Source: Opitutia bacterium
GTDB lineage: Bacteria > Verrucomicrobiota > Verrucomicrobiia > Opitutales > Seribacteraceae
Direction of reading: 5' to 3'
NCBI GenBank assembly: GCA_002721705.1
Contig: PBLJ01000026.1
Location: forward strand, 89,102-144,307
DNA: 55,206 bases
Under the pieces are notes generated by a model that worked only from the letters and a program-made list of their open reading frames with translations, ran no database searches and was not told the DNA's origin. The first letter of the stretch is position 1. Every line of letters begins with the position of its first letter. Position numbers and translations under genes: made by a program. Below are positions 9,750-19,700 of the stretch, one piece after another.

Positions 9750-11573
9750 ATGATGTTCATTGAGAAAGGTTTGGTTGGGAGGGCTGTCATTGTTTCCCTC
9801 ATGGTGAGTTCGCTCCCTTCCTTTGGGCAGAAAAGTCCTGAGGAATTGGCTGAGATCGTTACCGTGGCTCGTCGCGTCGACATGCCTCGCAAACAGGTGG
9901 CCGGCTCAATTACCATCATCACCGCAGAGGACTTGGCCCGCTTTCGCCAACCGGTTCTCTACGACGCATTGCGCAGAGTGCCCGGTCTTAGGATCGCACG
10001 CACCGGAGGGCCGGGACAACCGGTCAAGTTGTACCTTCGTGGAGCCGAACCTAGGCAAACGGTTGTATTGATTGACGGAGTCAGTCTCCGAAGTCCAAAT
10101 GATCCGAATGGTAATGGTTACTTCTTGGGTAACTTATCCACAGCCAACATTGAGAGGATCGAGGTTCTGCGGGGCGGCCAAAGTAGCCTTTATGGACCCG
10201 ACGCTGCAGGGGGAATCATCAACGTGGTTACAAAGCGGGGTAGGGGGGAACCGTCGGGTAACCTATCGGTGGAAGCTGGTTCCATGGATACTTTACGGAC
10301 TACTTGGTCCACTAATGGCTCCAAGGCTAGAGCAAGCTATTCGTTTGTCGCCGACCGCCATGAAACGGAAGGAGTTTCCGCCGCTCGTTCAGGTACGGAA
10401 ACCGATCCTTACCAGAACGATTATCTCCAAGGCCGAATTGATTATCAATTGGGCGATGATTCAAAGCTGTCCGTTTTCGGTTTTCAAGCGGATGCCTTGT
10501 CGAACGCAGATAACTTTGCTGGGACTGACGGAAGCTATCCAACGAAGGAGAAAGCCTATTTGCTACGGACTCTTTGGGAGTTTGCACCTGAGGACAATGA
10601 GTGGTTTTCGGCCATCGGGGTTTCACGAAAAGGTTTTCGTTCGACGGATGGGTTCGGCTCTGTTTACCGAGGTCATACCACGGAGTTTGACTGGCGGTCT
10701 ATAGTCCAACTGTCCGAACGCTTTTCCTTGGGATTTGGTATTGAGCATGCCGACGACCAAGGCAAAAGCAACTTCGGGCAAGACGTCGCCATGGGCATGT
10801 GGGGCGGGTATCTGAATGGAGCTATCGAAGTGAGCGAAGGTTTCTTCACGGAATTTGCGTTTCGTTACGACGAGAATGATCGCTACGACAGCAAGAGCAC
10901 TGGGAAAGTGGCTTTTTCAAAAGCTTGGGACGATTGGCGAGCCTACGGGAATTTAGGCACCTTCTTTGTTGCTCCCAATGCCTTTTATTACACTTGGGCG
11001 TCGAATCCCTTTACTTTGAAGCCGGAGTCAGGCGCCAGCTGCGACCTAGGCCTTGAACGCAGTTGGTCGGAAGGTCGATGCCGCGCGGCATTCACTTTAT
11101 TCGAGCGAAAAACGGAACAGGAATTCAATTGGAATAACCTAAAGGTCGTCAACGTCGACGTTGAGGCTCGAGGTATGGAAGGGGAATTGAGTTTTGCCTT
11201 GAGCGATTCGGTTGCCATCGATCTTGCTCTGACTATGCAGGAGACGCAAGACGTCGAAAAACAGCGCGATCTTTTCTCGCGGCCGGAAAAAATGTTTTCC
11301 GGAGTCGTTGACTGGTGCTCGTCGGATGATATCTTGGCAATGACTCTCGGCTTTCGATACGTTGGCTCTCGAACGGATGCAGGCTCTCAACCATCTCCTT
11401 CTTTCGCGGTTTGGGACTTGGGCTCCAGCTTCAGGGTCAAGGATGACTGGGATATTCACCTGCGCATGGAAAATCTTTTCGACAAAGACTATGCGGAAAT
11501 GGTGGACCCGAATGGAAATCCCTATGGGTCAGCGGGCCGAAGCGCCTTCCTCGGCGTCACTTGGCGTTATTGA
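9750..11573 (+). CDS. TonB-dependent outer-membrane receptor (BtuB-like)
   Basis: The 607-residue protein has a signal peptide ending near LPSFGQ and a TonB-box-like stretch (AEIVTVARR). A plug domain follows at about residues 45-160, with the motifs GSITIITAEDLAR, VPGLRIAR, YLRGAEPRQTVVLIDGV, IERIEVLRGGQSSLYG and GGIINVVTKRG. The C-terminal 22-strand barrel ends in LGVTWRY with the terminal aromatic residue needed for barrel assembly. Size and plug sequence are closest to the BtuB group, so the substrate may be cobalamin, heme or a metal chelate. Substrate cannot be read from sequence. A Fur-type palindrome precedes it, and its stop overlaps the end of a convergent Fur-family gene by a few bases. 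Confidence 0.93.
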   Translation: MMFIEKGLVGRAVIVSLMVSSLPSFGQKSPEELAEIVTVARRVDMPRKQVAGSITIITAEDLARFRQPVLYDALRRVPGLRIARTGGPGQPVKLYLRGAEPRQTVVLIDGVSLRSPNDPNGNGYFLGNLSTANIERIEVLRGGQSSLYGPDAAGGIINVVTKRGRGEPSGNLSVEAGSMDTLRTTWSTNGSKARASYSFVADRHETEGVSAARSGTETDPYQNDYLQGRIDYQLGDDSKLSVFGFQADALSNADNFAGTDGSYPTKEKAYLLRTLWEFAPEDNEWFSAIGVSRKGFRSTDGFGSVYRGHTTEFDWRSIVQLSERFSLGFGIEHADDQGKSNFGQDVAMGMWGGYLNGAIEVSEGFFTEFAFRYDENDRYDSKSTGKVAFSKAWDDWRAYGNLGTFFVAPNAFYYTWASNPFTLKPESGASCDLGLERSWSEGRCRAAFTLFERKTEQEFNWNNLKVVNVDVEARGMEGELSFALSDSVAIDLALTMQETQDVEKQRDLFSRPEKMFSGVVDWCSSDDILAMTLGFRYVGSRTDAGSQPSPSFAVWDLGSSFRVKDDWDIHLRMENLFDKDYAEMVDPNGNPYGSAGRSAFLGVTWRY

Positions 11574-11962
11574 GAACCCTCTTTTTCTGAGCAGACCGCG
11601 CAATGTCCATATAGAATCCATTCTCCGCCCGTCGCCTTGAATCCCACTGGCAATGTAGGAGAATCAGGTTCCCTGAAGTCGGGTTCTTCCTCCAAGGCGA
11701 AAAGTTTGTCGCATGAACGACAGCTGAAATGGATTTTCTGCCGACCATCGGCCCACTCGTAGCGAGTCGGTTGACCCGGATAGTCGATTCCAACCAAACA
11801 ACCCTCTTCCGTCATCGATTGGATGTGCCGGTAGGAGGTGGCGAGTCCTAGCCCAGGTATTTTTTGCGTAGCTCGAAAATGAATTTCTCTTGGAGTCAGC
11901 GGACGTTCAGCAGCTCGAATGGTTGCCCGCAAGACTTCACCTTGACGAGTATTTCGTGACAT
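11567..11962 (-). CDS. Fur-family metal-responsive regulator (Zur/Fur/PerR type)
   Basis: This is a 131-residue DNA-binding repressor. The N-terminal winged helix includes TPREIHFRATQKIPGLGLATSYRHIQSM, read in two parts around residue 40. The C-terminal dimer domain keeps both structural zinc pairs, C81-x-x-C84 (HFSCRSC) and C121-x-x-C124 (GHCAVC). The HHDH motif of iron-type Fur is absent, which favours Zur or another specialised member. The ATG at 11962 was taken; a GTG directly before it is also possible. It lies eight bases after def and probably shares its transcript. The palindrome before the adjacent TonB receptor is its most obvious possible target. Confidence 0.85.
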   Translation of the reverse strand: MSRNTRQGEVLRATIRAAERPLTPREIHFRATQKIPGLGLATSYRHIQSMTEEGCLVGIDYPGQPTRYEWADGRQKIHFSCRSCDKLFALEEEPDFREPDSPTLPVGFKATGGEWILYGHCAVCSEKEGSQ

Positions 11963-11970
11963 CACTCAAA

Positions 11971-12555
11971 TCAACTGCTTGCTTCGCTCATGTTTCTTCT
12001 CGTCTCTTCCCGCAGGGCTTCGATTTCCGGCTCGAGGCGTTTTCTTTCGGTCGCCGACATTCTCTCCGTATCGATGAAAAGAATGCCATTCAAGTGGTCG
12101 TGTTCATGCTGAGCGCAACGAGCAAGAAGTCCTTCGCATTCGAGGGCGTGGGGATTCCCCTCCAAGTCTTGGTAGGAAACCCGAACACGGCTAGGTCTAG
12201 TTACTTCCCCTCGAATCTCAGGGAGCGACAAGCACCCTTCTTCCCAACTAATGTCTTCACCTAGGTATTCGATCTCCGGATTGACCAGAGCCATGGGCAT
12301 CAATATGTCCGAAGGAAGCGTTCTTCCATCCAATACGCATTCAGCTCTGGAGTCCGGGCTGGCTGCCCTTACGTCCATCACGAATATCCGAGCCAAGCGT
12401 CCCACTTGTTGAGCTGCCAAACCAATGCCGTCCATCTCGTACATGGTGTCCAACATGTCTTGAGCAAGTGAATGCAAGTCCTCGTCAAAGGTGTCGACGG
12501 GCATGCCGGGTTGGCGAAGAATGGCTTCGTCAAATTTGGTAACTCGCAGAATCAT
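11971..12555 (-). CDS. def: Peptide deformylase
   Basis: This metalloenzyme removes the formyl group from the N-terminal Met of new proteins. All three family motifs are present: GIGLAAQQVG (43-52), EGCLS with the metal ligand C108, and HEHDH with ligands H150 and H154 around catalytic E151. The 194-residue length is normal. The frame is open upstream for 31 more codons, but MILRVTKFDE is the usual start, so the ATG at 12555 is chosen. It heads a two-gene operon with the Fur-family regulator, a neighbourhood that would allow metal-dependent control of this metalloenzyme. Its promoter should lie between 12556 and 12726. Confidence 0.95.
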   Translation of the reverse strand: MILRVTKFDEAILRQPGMPVDTFDEDLHSLAQDMLDTMYEMDGIGLAAQQVGRLARIFVMDVRAASPDSRAECVLDGRTLPSDILMPMALVNPEIEYLGEDISWEEGCLSLPEIRGEVTRPSRVRVSYQDLEGNPHALECEGLLARCAQHEHDHLNGILFIDTERMSATERKRLEPEIEALREETRRNMSEASS

Positions 12556-12726
12556 GTTGAAAAGAGAAGTTAGCTCCAAGGCAGATCCTTGCAAACGAGA
12601 AATCGCTTGGTCCTTGAATCTCCAGAAACCCAAGAACCCCAGCTTCAAATATAAAATCAGGCACTTTTAAAAAAACCATGTTGCTTTCCCCTGAAACTGT
12701 TCATATTGCTGTGAACCCGAGGGTAG

Positions 12727-15063
12727 ATGAGAGGGTCTTACGTACGAGATGGTTTGTTGTTGGCTGTGGCATTTGTTTTGCTTTTGGTCGGTTTGGCAAC
12801 ACCCGCTTTTTTTCGAGCAGTCTCTCCGGAAGCCTTGAAAAGCTTGGGGGAGGATTCTCCCGGATTATACGAAGAAGCGGATAAGTTGGTGGGCAACTCC
12901 AAGGTGGGAGCCTACGAGATGCTCAAGCGTTTGGATATCCCGAAGTCCGATGAGCTGGATAAGCGAATGGACAATATCCTATCCAACGGTGAAATTGATC
13001 AAACCATTGGTTCGCTGGCTGGAACCGCCTCCGCTTTCGACATCGCCAATTTCGAAACCTATTTCAAAGGTCTGGACCCTTTTAACCAAGCCAAGGGGCG
13101 AAATACCGCTTTTTTTGTTTTCAACCATGCCTATCGTCAAGGACACTTCGACAAGGAACTCGAATCCAAAGGCACTGAAAACGTCACCCAAATTCTCAAA
13201 AGCGTGCCACGTGACGACAGACCGGGAGCTTTCATCGTGGATCTATTGAACGATCCTTTGGTCCTGAATAATTCAGGAGTCAAGATCATTGAAATCCAGC
13301 ACACTCGAATCCACAAATACAAAGAAGGAGGGAAATCAGTTGAGGAAAAAGTGCGTGATTTCCCATCTTTCGTAGGCAGGCGAATTGCATTATCCGTTGC
13401 CAAGTTACCCATCACTGGTGATGGGCAAAAAGATTTGGACACCATTACCGCGGCATGTCGCTCCAAAGCGCGGCAACAACTAGAGAGGGAAGGGCTTGAA
13501 ATTGAAAGGTTTGTTTTAAGCAAAATCCAAAAGAACTCGGACGATAATCAGACAGAGATCACTCTAACACCTCAAAATGCAACGGTTTCATCGACGTTGA
13601 CAGGCAGTGCGCTCAGGGAAGTGGCTTCGAACTTTCAGGAACTGACTGTCGGTTCGATAGACAAGGACGCCTATCGCGTCGTTGTCATAGGAGGGATTTT
13701 GGGGCCGGAAGGAAAGGTTGAGCTGCATGGTCGATGGATGCCATTTCCCATGCTCAAGCCTACGATGCTTGGTACCGCAATGTTCGTGCAGATGTCTAAG
13801 CTCGATGGCGGCGACGACCCCGGTCGCGAACTGGGCACCTTGTCCACCAAGATGCTGCAGGGAGACCTTTACAGCAAAGAGCGTTTGCGAGTCGCATATT
13901 GGTCCTTGTATCAATTGGCAAGTCGCCTGAACTGGGGACAAATGGCGGAAGTCTTGGGTTCGTGCTCCAACCTTCAGGCCATTGATGACTTGGCGACCCT
14001 TGTGCGTCTGGCTCATGGCCGCACGTCCGAGCTCGCGAGCAAATTAAAACAACTGAAGACCGACTCCAGTGAGTCGGCCCAGTCGGAAAGAGTCAGTCTT
14101 GAGCGCTTGCTGAAGGAAGCGCGGAATGATTCAGAGATCGACGTCGCCACGGTGTATGCCGCTTCATTGCTTTGCGATGACCCATCCGCAGTGCTTCATT
14201 ACATTCGTTCCTATCCTGCTAGTGGGGAAGAAAAGGAAGCGCGGGCTTTGGCTGATTTACGATTTGCCATTGCTCAAGGAAAGGAGAGCTTGAACTACCT
14301 GCTCGAGCTTGGTTTGCCTGTTTACGAACCAGGTGTGGCAATGAGCACTCTGTCGGGACTCTTCCCTGTAGTGGGTGGAGACGGCTTGGTTCGTCTTTCC
14401 CATTCTTATCGAAAGACGGCTTTTTTCCTCAAGGGTTTGGCTTTTGCAACCTCCTTCATGCTCGTGACCATGGCGCTTGCCGGGATCTTGCCCGAAGCAA
14501 ATTACCGACACGGTCTCAAGGCGAGGAAGAGCTTGCGCTTTTGTCGTAATTTAACCTGTGGAGCATTCGGCTCTTTGTTGGTGTTTTTATGCCTTGAACC
14601 TGCCCTGCTTCAACCCTCCTTCGAAGCACATTCGCGCGCGGGGTTTAACTTCTCGCTTGCGAATTTGATTCCAATGGGCAGTAGTCAAGACATGACAGAA
14701 GATAATTTGACGTTGGTCACAGCCCTCGTCGCGGGAGGGTTTCTTTTAATGCAGATAATTATATACGTTTTCTGCCTGATGAGAATTTCGGAGGTGCGTA
14801 AACAATCGGGCGAACCCGGTCTCAAGCTCGAGCTCCTCGATAACGAGGACAACCTGTTCGACTTGGGCTTGTACGTTGGTCTCGGCGGCACCGTCTTGTC
14901 CCTTGTTTTGCTTCTCATTCTCGACGTCAAGCAGGATGCATTGATTGGAGCTTATGCTTCCACTTTGTTCGGTATCATTTTCGTCGCGATCCTGAAGATT
15001 TTCCATGTCAGGCCTTATCGAAACCAATTGCTCGTCGCCCGGGCAAAGGAATCTAAAATATGA
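12727..15063 (+). CDS. Multi-pass membrane protein with MotA/TolQ/ExbB-like C-terminal helices
   Basis: The 778-residue protein has one N-terminal helix (9-30), a large domain of about 530 residues, and five C-terminal helices (about 564-586, 609-625, 661-684, 714-732, 739-758). Positive charges place the N-terminus and the C-terminus inside, so the big domain should be periplasmic. The last three helices have the orientation of ExbB/TolQ/MotA. Helix 5 reads GLGGTVLSL with T722 and helix 6 reads AYASTLFG with T746, like the channel-lining Thr residues of ExbB. The downstream gene overlaps by four bases and has an Asp in its only helix, as ExbD and MotB do. A proton- or sodium-driven stator-like unit is inferred; no named family was recognised for the large domain. 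A GAGGG ribosome-binding site supports this start. Confidence 0.7.
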   Translation: MRGSYVRDGLLLAVAFVLLLVGLATPAFFRAVSPEALKSLGEDSPGLYEEADKLVGNSKVGAYEMLKRLDIPKSDELDKRMDNILSNGEIDQTIGSLAGTASAFDIANFETYFKGLDPFNQAKGRNTAFFVFNHAYRQGHFDKELESKGTENVTQILKSVPRDDRPGAFIVDLLNDPLVLNNSGVKIIEIQHTRIHKYKEGGKSVEEKVRDFPSFVGRRIALSVAKLPITGDGQKDLDTITAACRSKARQQLEREGLEIERFVLSKIQKNSDDNQTEITLTPQNATVSSTLTGSALREVASNFQELTVGSIDKDAYRVVVIGGILGPEGKVELHGRWMPFPMLKPTMLGTAMFVQMSKLDGGDDPGRELGTLSTKMLQGDLYSKERLRVAYWSLYQLASRLNWGQMAEVLGSCSNLQAIDDLATLVRLAHGRTSELASKLKQLKTDSSESAQSERVSLERLLKEARNDSEIDVATVYAASLLCDDPSAVLHYIRSYPASGEEKEARALADLRFAIAQGKESLNYLLELGLPVYEPGVAMSTLSGLFPVVGGDGLVRLSHSYRKTAFFLKGLAFATSFMLVTMALAGILPEANYRHGLKARKSLRFCRNLTCGAFGSLLVFLCLEPALLQPSFEAHSRAGFNFSLANLIPMGSSQDMTEDNLTLVTALVAGGFLLMQIIIYVFCLMRISEVRKQSGEPGLKLELLDNEDNLFDLGLYVGLGGTVLSLVLLLILDVKQDALIGAYASTLFGIIFVAILKIFHVRPYRNQLLVARAKESKI

Positions 15064-16673
15064 ATCGTAGTCTTCTTCTTATCGTTTGCGATTTCCTGCT
15101 GCTCAGCATTCTTGCCTTGGCGAGATTCGACGTCCCCAAGGATGCTGAGATACCAGTTGATGGTCAGAAGGTAGTAAGTAACGATATAGTTGATCAAAAG
15201 AGCGATGGCCAAAACTACGACGACGTCGTTGCGGATCTCGAGGAGGTCAACGAATCTTTGGAGGGCAATCTAGACGTCGATCAGAAAGATTTAAGGGATC
15301 AAGCGAACCTGCTTAAAGCCGAAAAACAAGACTTGGCTCAGGCAACGGAGCAACTCAAGGCTGAACTGGCCGCCATAGATGATGAATTGGCCGCAAAAAA
15401 AGCGGAGCTAAATCGTAAGGATTCCGACCTGCAAGACATTCAAAGAGACTTGAAGGACGTTGCTCAGGATCGAGAGGCTTTGGCGCAAGCCAAGAATCAG
15501 CTTGAGGCCAAAACCCGTAAACTCGAGGCTGAACGCACAGCCTTGGCCAAAGAAAACGAGACCACTCTTATTGAATTGGCGGAAGCTCGTGAACGAAACG
15601 AATCATTGAGCGCTCTCCAAGCCGAAACCGCTGAGACGTTGACTGTGGAACGGGAGCGCAACGCCCAAATCAACCAGCGTCTCGAAAGCATAGACACGAA
15701 AGTTTTTGCAGTGGGAGAAGGGCTCCAGGACGTCGGTGAAGGATTAACCGACGTTGGTGAGGGGCTCAAGGTCGTGGGCAATGAAGTGAAGGACGTGCGC
15801 ACGGACGTAGCCGACGTTCGCACCGAAGTCGCTGACGTCAGGGAGGACGTGGTCGGAGTAGGGCAAGACCTGCACAAGATAAACGAGGAAATCGCGGGAC
15901 GAGACGAATCTCAGAAAAAGATTCTCCGTGACATCATTCAAAAACAACCGAACACCCTGAATGAGATTTACACCAATTACTTGGACAACGTCGTGAAGAT
16001 CAGCTTGAAATATAAACATCTTGGGGGATTCTTGGGATCAACCAAAGAAGATGAGTTCGACACGGAAACTATTCTTTTGACTGATGGTGCTTATCCTTAT
16101 GCCCTGATTCACATAAAGGAGAGCCCATTTAGGTTGACCCCTCGCCCTCGCACCCTGGTGGAGGTTGATGGTTCCATCTCCGGCGACCGCTTGAGTGAGG
16201 CGATTCCCATCGAACAAGTCGCCTTTTTGAATGATCCCAAAGTTTTCATTATTCCTTTGCTTACCCCGCTGGATGAACTTGCTTCCTCTGGTTTGCGTGT
16301 TTTCAAGCCCGTTAAAAATCCACATGTTTTTGCCAATGCCGTGGTGGTCGACTCCGACACCTATAACTTTGGTGAAACCTCCTTTACTCGTGATCCCAAG
16401 AACGAACATTACATTCGCCTCCGAAAGAAATTTCTCAGTTTTCTAAGAGGAGAATTCAGCCCCTCCAAAGGAGATTTGGTCTTTGCCAAAACGGGTGAGG
16501 TTCTTGGCATTATGGTAAACGACGAGTACGCATACGTTTTCAAGAACGTGCTCAAGAACGTCGACAAGAATAGCCGGTTTTTCGTTGGCGAAGGTTTTGA
16601 CAAAGACCTCGCCAAGCGTACCCTGACCAGTCTCGGAACAAAGTTGTCCAGTTTGGATTTAAGGTTCCGCTGA
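15060..16673 (+). CDS. ExbD/MotB-like coiled-coil membrane partner protein
   Basis: The 537-residue protein starts with a single helix (residues 4-22) containing D11 in the middle (IVCDFLLLSILAL). A buried Asp is the hallmark of the ion-carrying helix of MotB and ExbD. A long coiled coil follows (about 55-290). Its last part is nine near-perfect heptads (VGEGLQD, VGEGLTD ... VRTDVAD, VRTEVAD) between residues 218 and 280. The C-terminal domain (about 295-537) is globular and contains GDLVFAKTGEVLGI, reminiscent of a degenerate trypsin-like or PDZ-type beta fold, but this is weak. Gene overlap (ATGA) with the upstream membrane gene implies translational coupling and a complex. The coiled coil would span part of the periplasm. 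Confidence 0.7.
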   Translation: MNRSLLLIVCDFLLLSILALARFDVPKDAEIPVDGQKVVSNDIVDQKSDGQNYDDVVADLEEVNESLEGNLDVDQKDLRDQANLLKAEKQDLAQATEQLKAELAAIDDELAAKKAELNRKDSDLQDIQRDLKDVAQDREALAQAKNQLEAKTRKLEAERTALAKENETTLIELAEARERNESLSALQAETAETLTVERERNAQINQRLESIDTKVFAVGEGLQDVGEGLTDVGEGLKVVGNEVKDVRTDVADVRTEVADVREDVVGVGQDLHKINEEIAGRDESQKKILRDIIQKQPNTLNEIYTNYLDNVVKISLKYKHLGGFLGSTKEDEFDTETILLTDGAYPYALIHIKESPFRLTPRPRTLVEVDGSISGDRLSEAIPIEQVAFLNDPKVFIIPLLTPLDELASSGLRVFKPVKNPHVFANAVVVDSDTYNFGETSFTRDPKNEHYIRLRKKFLSFLRGEFSPSKGDLVFAKTGEVLGIMVNDEYAYVFKNVLKNVDKNSRFFVGEGFDKDLAKRTLTSLGTKLSSLDLRFR

Positions 16674-16713
16674 AAAAAGCATCTCTTTTGGGTCAACACT
16701 TGGAGGCCCTGTA

Positions 16714-19700
16714 ATGTCGCGAAAAAAACGACGCCGAAAAAAACGGAGTTCCGTTAATCCTTCCGTAGAAGGGAAGGTTTCGAACGAGCAGGCCTCAAGC
16801 TTATCGCAAAGTGAAGAAACTCGGATGGGTCCGGACCCCGAACCAACTATTGTTCCAACCGATTACTTCTCCGAGCCAACCAAGGTGTCAACGCCCCATC
16901 CCGATGGCTTCTTTTCCGAGGGATTGCAATTGCCCAAGGAACGTTGTCCTTGGTGGGTGACGGCCCTTCTCATTCTTTTTGCTTACGCTCTCAGCGTCTA
17001 CGTAAGGCTCGACTGGATAGAATTCGCCAACGGCGACAAAATGGAATCCCTTCGTTGGGAGGGCGTGCCCATGCCTAACACGCATGATAGTTTTTATTTC
17101 GGTTCGGTTCTACAGAAGGGGCTCGATGGCAGGCATGGCAACAACGAGATGGTGGATTCCGTGCTCCATAACGGCATGATTACTTATTTGCCGTATTTAC
17201 TTGTTAAATATACTTCTTTGACGATCGAGGAGGTTCTACTCTGGGTGCCTGTTTGGGTGTCAGGCTTGGTCTGCGTGCCATTGGTGCTTATCGGGAGGCT
17301 GTACGGGAGTGTGTTCTGGGGCTTTTTCGCGGCTTGTCTAGCCGTTGTTTCCACCAGTTATTACAACCGTACCCTAGCCGGATACTTCGACACTGACATG
17401 TATTCCGTAACGGTGCCCGTGTTTGCCCTGTTTTTCTTGTTGGCGGCTTGTCGCAAGGAATCCTTGCGTTACGCATTGGCAGGAGCCTTGACCCTTTATC
17501 TCTATCGATTTTTCTATTCGTCCGGACAAACCATTTCCTCATCACTGGGTGTTGCTTTCATTGGTTATCGTTTCGGTTTGGTCATCCTTCATTGGATTGA
17601 CGCGAAGTTGCGTGAAGAGGAATGGAAGTGGTTTAATCCGTCCTTCGTCTTTTCCTTGAAAGCGAGCCTTCTGGTTGGTTTCGCCCTTTATGCCGAGGAG
17701 TGGTCGCGAGGTGTCAGGATAGAACAATTCCCCTTGCGTTTCGTACTTGGTCTAGTGGCGCTTGTAGGAGGCTTCTTTCTATTGCGCCGATTAGGAGTGA
17801 CTGGTTGGAGGGAAATTCCAAAGGACTCACCAAATGATCCAAGGAAGGATCTCGAATCCTCGATCAGTCCAAGCTCAGGTATCTTGGCTCGCTTGCGTTC
17901 TCGAGAGTGCCTCGCAGGTTTCACCGTGGTCTTCCTTTTCTTCGTCATCTTCTTTGGTGGCATCTATGGCAAGATTGCCACCAAGGTGGAGAGTTACGTC
18001 GAAGCCACGGGTTCCCCAAAAGATGACAAGACTTCTTCCAGCAACCAAGACCGCAAAATCTACAACTTGCAGTTTCATAACCTTCTTTCCACGGTGCAAG
18101 AGGCCCAGGATATCGACAAGGAAAACGTGCGTAATCGCATTCTGGCCGATGCCCCTGAATGCAATTGTCCGGGTTGCAAAAGCAAACGAATCAACGAAGC
18201 CAAAGCCGCGGCCCGCGAAAAAGGAGTGACCTATGTTCAGGAAGACGACGGATTTTCCATCCGCACAGCGACTTTTGCTTTTATTGGCTTCATTCTCTTG
18301 GTGTTGAGGTTTTGGGAGTTCTCCATCGGGTTGCCTTTCGCAGTGGTTGCTTTTCTATGTTACAGCGGGGCAATAGGACTGCGTTTCACCGTGCACTCGA
18401 TTCCGGTCGCTTCCTTGGGCATAGCCTTTCTCGTCCTCGTGATTTGTTGGGCGGGCGCTCGATTGATTTGTTGGGCGGGCGCTCGATTGATAGGCAAACG
18501 ACAACCTTGGTTGCCGCTTTGGGGGAGGAGCGGAGCAATCCTTCTAGGATTCTTGGCGATCTGTTTCCTTGTACGGCCGAACATACAGCACGCTGCTCGT
18601 TACGATGCCAGTGTCGTCTATCCCAAGGGTACCGTCGAGGGACTAAAGGTCCTGCAAGAAAAGTCTTCCGAAGACGACGTCGTGATCACTTGGTGGGACT
18701 ATGGCTCGGGGATATGGTTTTATTCGGGCAACCGCACCTTGGCAGCACCGTCCAAGCAAACGGTGGATGCCTATCTCTTGTCCCAAGTCCTTCGAACCTC
18801 CTCGCAGGAGCAAGCCGCTAATCTCTGCCGGGTCATTACCGAGGAATTCGTTTCCTTGAAGGAAAAGAACAAGAAGGCTGGCACTCGATACACTACTGCC
18901 GTTCGTTCTCTATTCAAAGACGGTTCGGCTGACCTTGAATATTATCCCAAGCTGTTGGCTGACCTCGCGAGCGGCCAAGCTTCGCTTCCCCCCAAGACTC
19001 GCGATGTTTTCGTTTATCTCCATTACAATACACTTCGGATTTTTCAGACAAGCTTGCAGTTCAGCGAGCGAAACCTCTTTGTCGGTCCGCAGTCTCGCGA
19101 CGTCAAGTTCGAGAGCATTAATAAAAAAGGTCGTCAGTTTCCCACCCCAGTAGCTCGTCAGTTCAAGGGGGCTCAAGTGGTGAATGGTTCCATAAAGTTC
19201 GAGGACAATTCGACCTTGGATTCATCCGGTATCCTGAAAGTGTCTACCGATGATGGGAAATTCGTGTCTTGGCCCATATCCCGCTATCGAGTGATCGGTG
19301 AAGAGGTGGGCAGTTCCAGCTTGGTTTCTTCTCATGAATACCTTGGCTTGAAACTCAGCGCGGCGCGGGAACCGTCATCTCTCTTTCTTGTCCTGTTACC
19401 AAAGCAGAAACATGCCATCCTTCTCGATAAAGTCCTCTATGGGTCGACAATGGCAAAAAAATACCTCTTCGAATCTTTTGACCCCGAGGTCTACAATCAT
19501 CCTTCCTTTGGAGACCTGTTATCTGGTAAGACCGGATCCATCTACGGTGGCGTACGCGTACCCACTTGGTCTGAAAGGTTGGCAGGTAAAAGGCTACGTG
19601 GAATTGGGTTTCATCCTATAGATGGAAGTCGTGCGGGAACGCTCACTTTGCGCAACTATGGAGCTTTGGCCGTGAACCAAAACAAACTGGAGGTTACTCC

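Noticed and set aside
15060-16673. Annotation of the coiled-coil gene as a chromosome-segregation (SMC-like) protein
   Set aside because: There is a membrane helix at the N-terminus and no ATP-binding motif; the coil is in the periplasm by topology.
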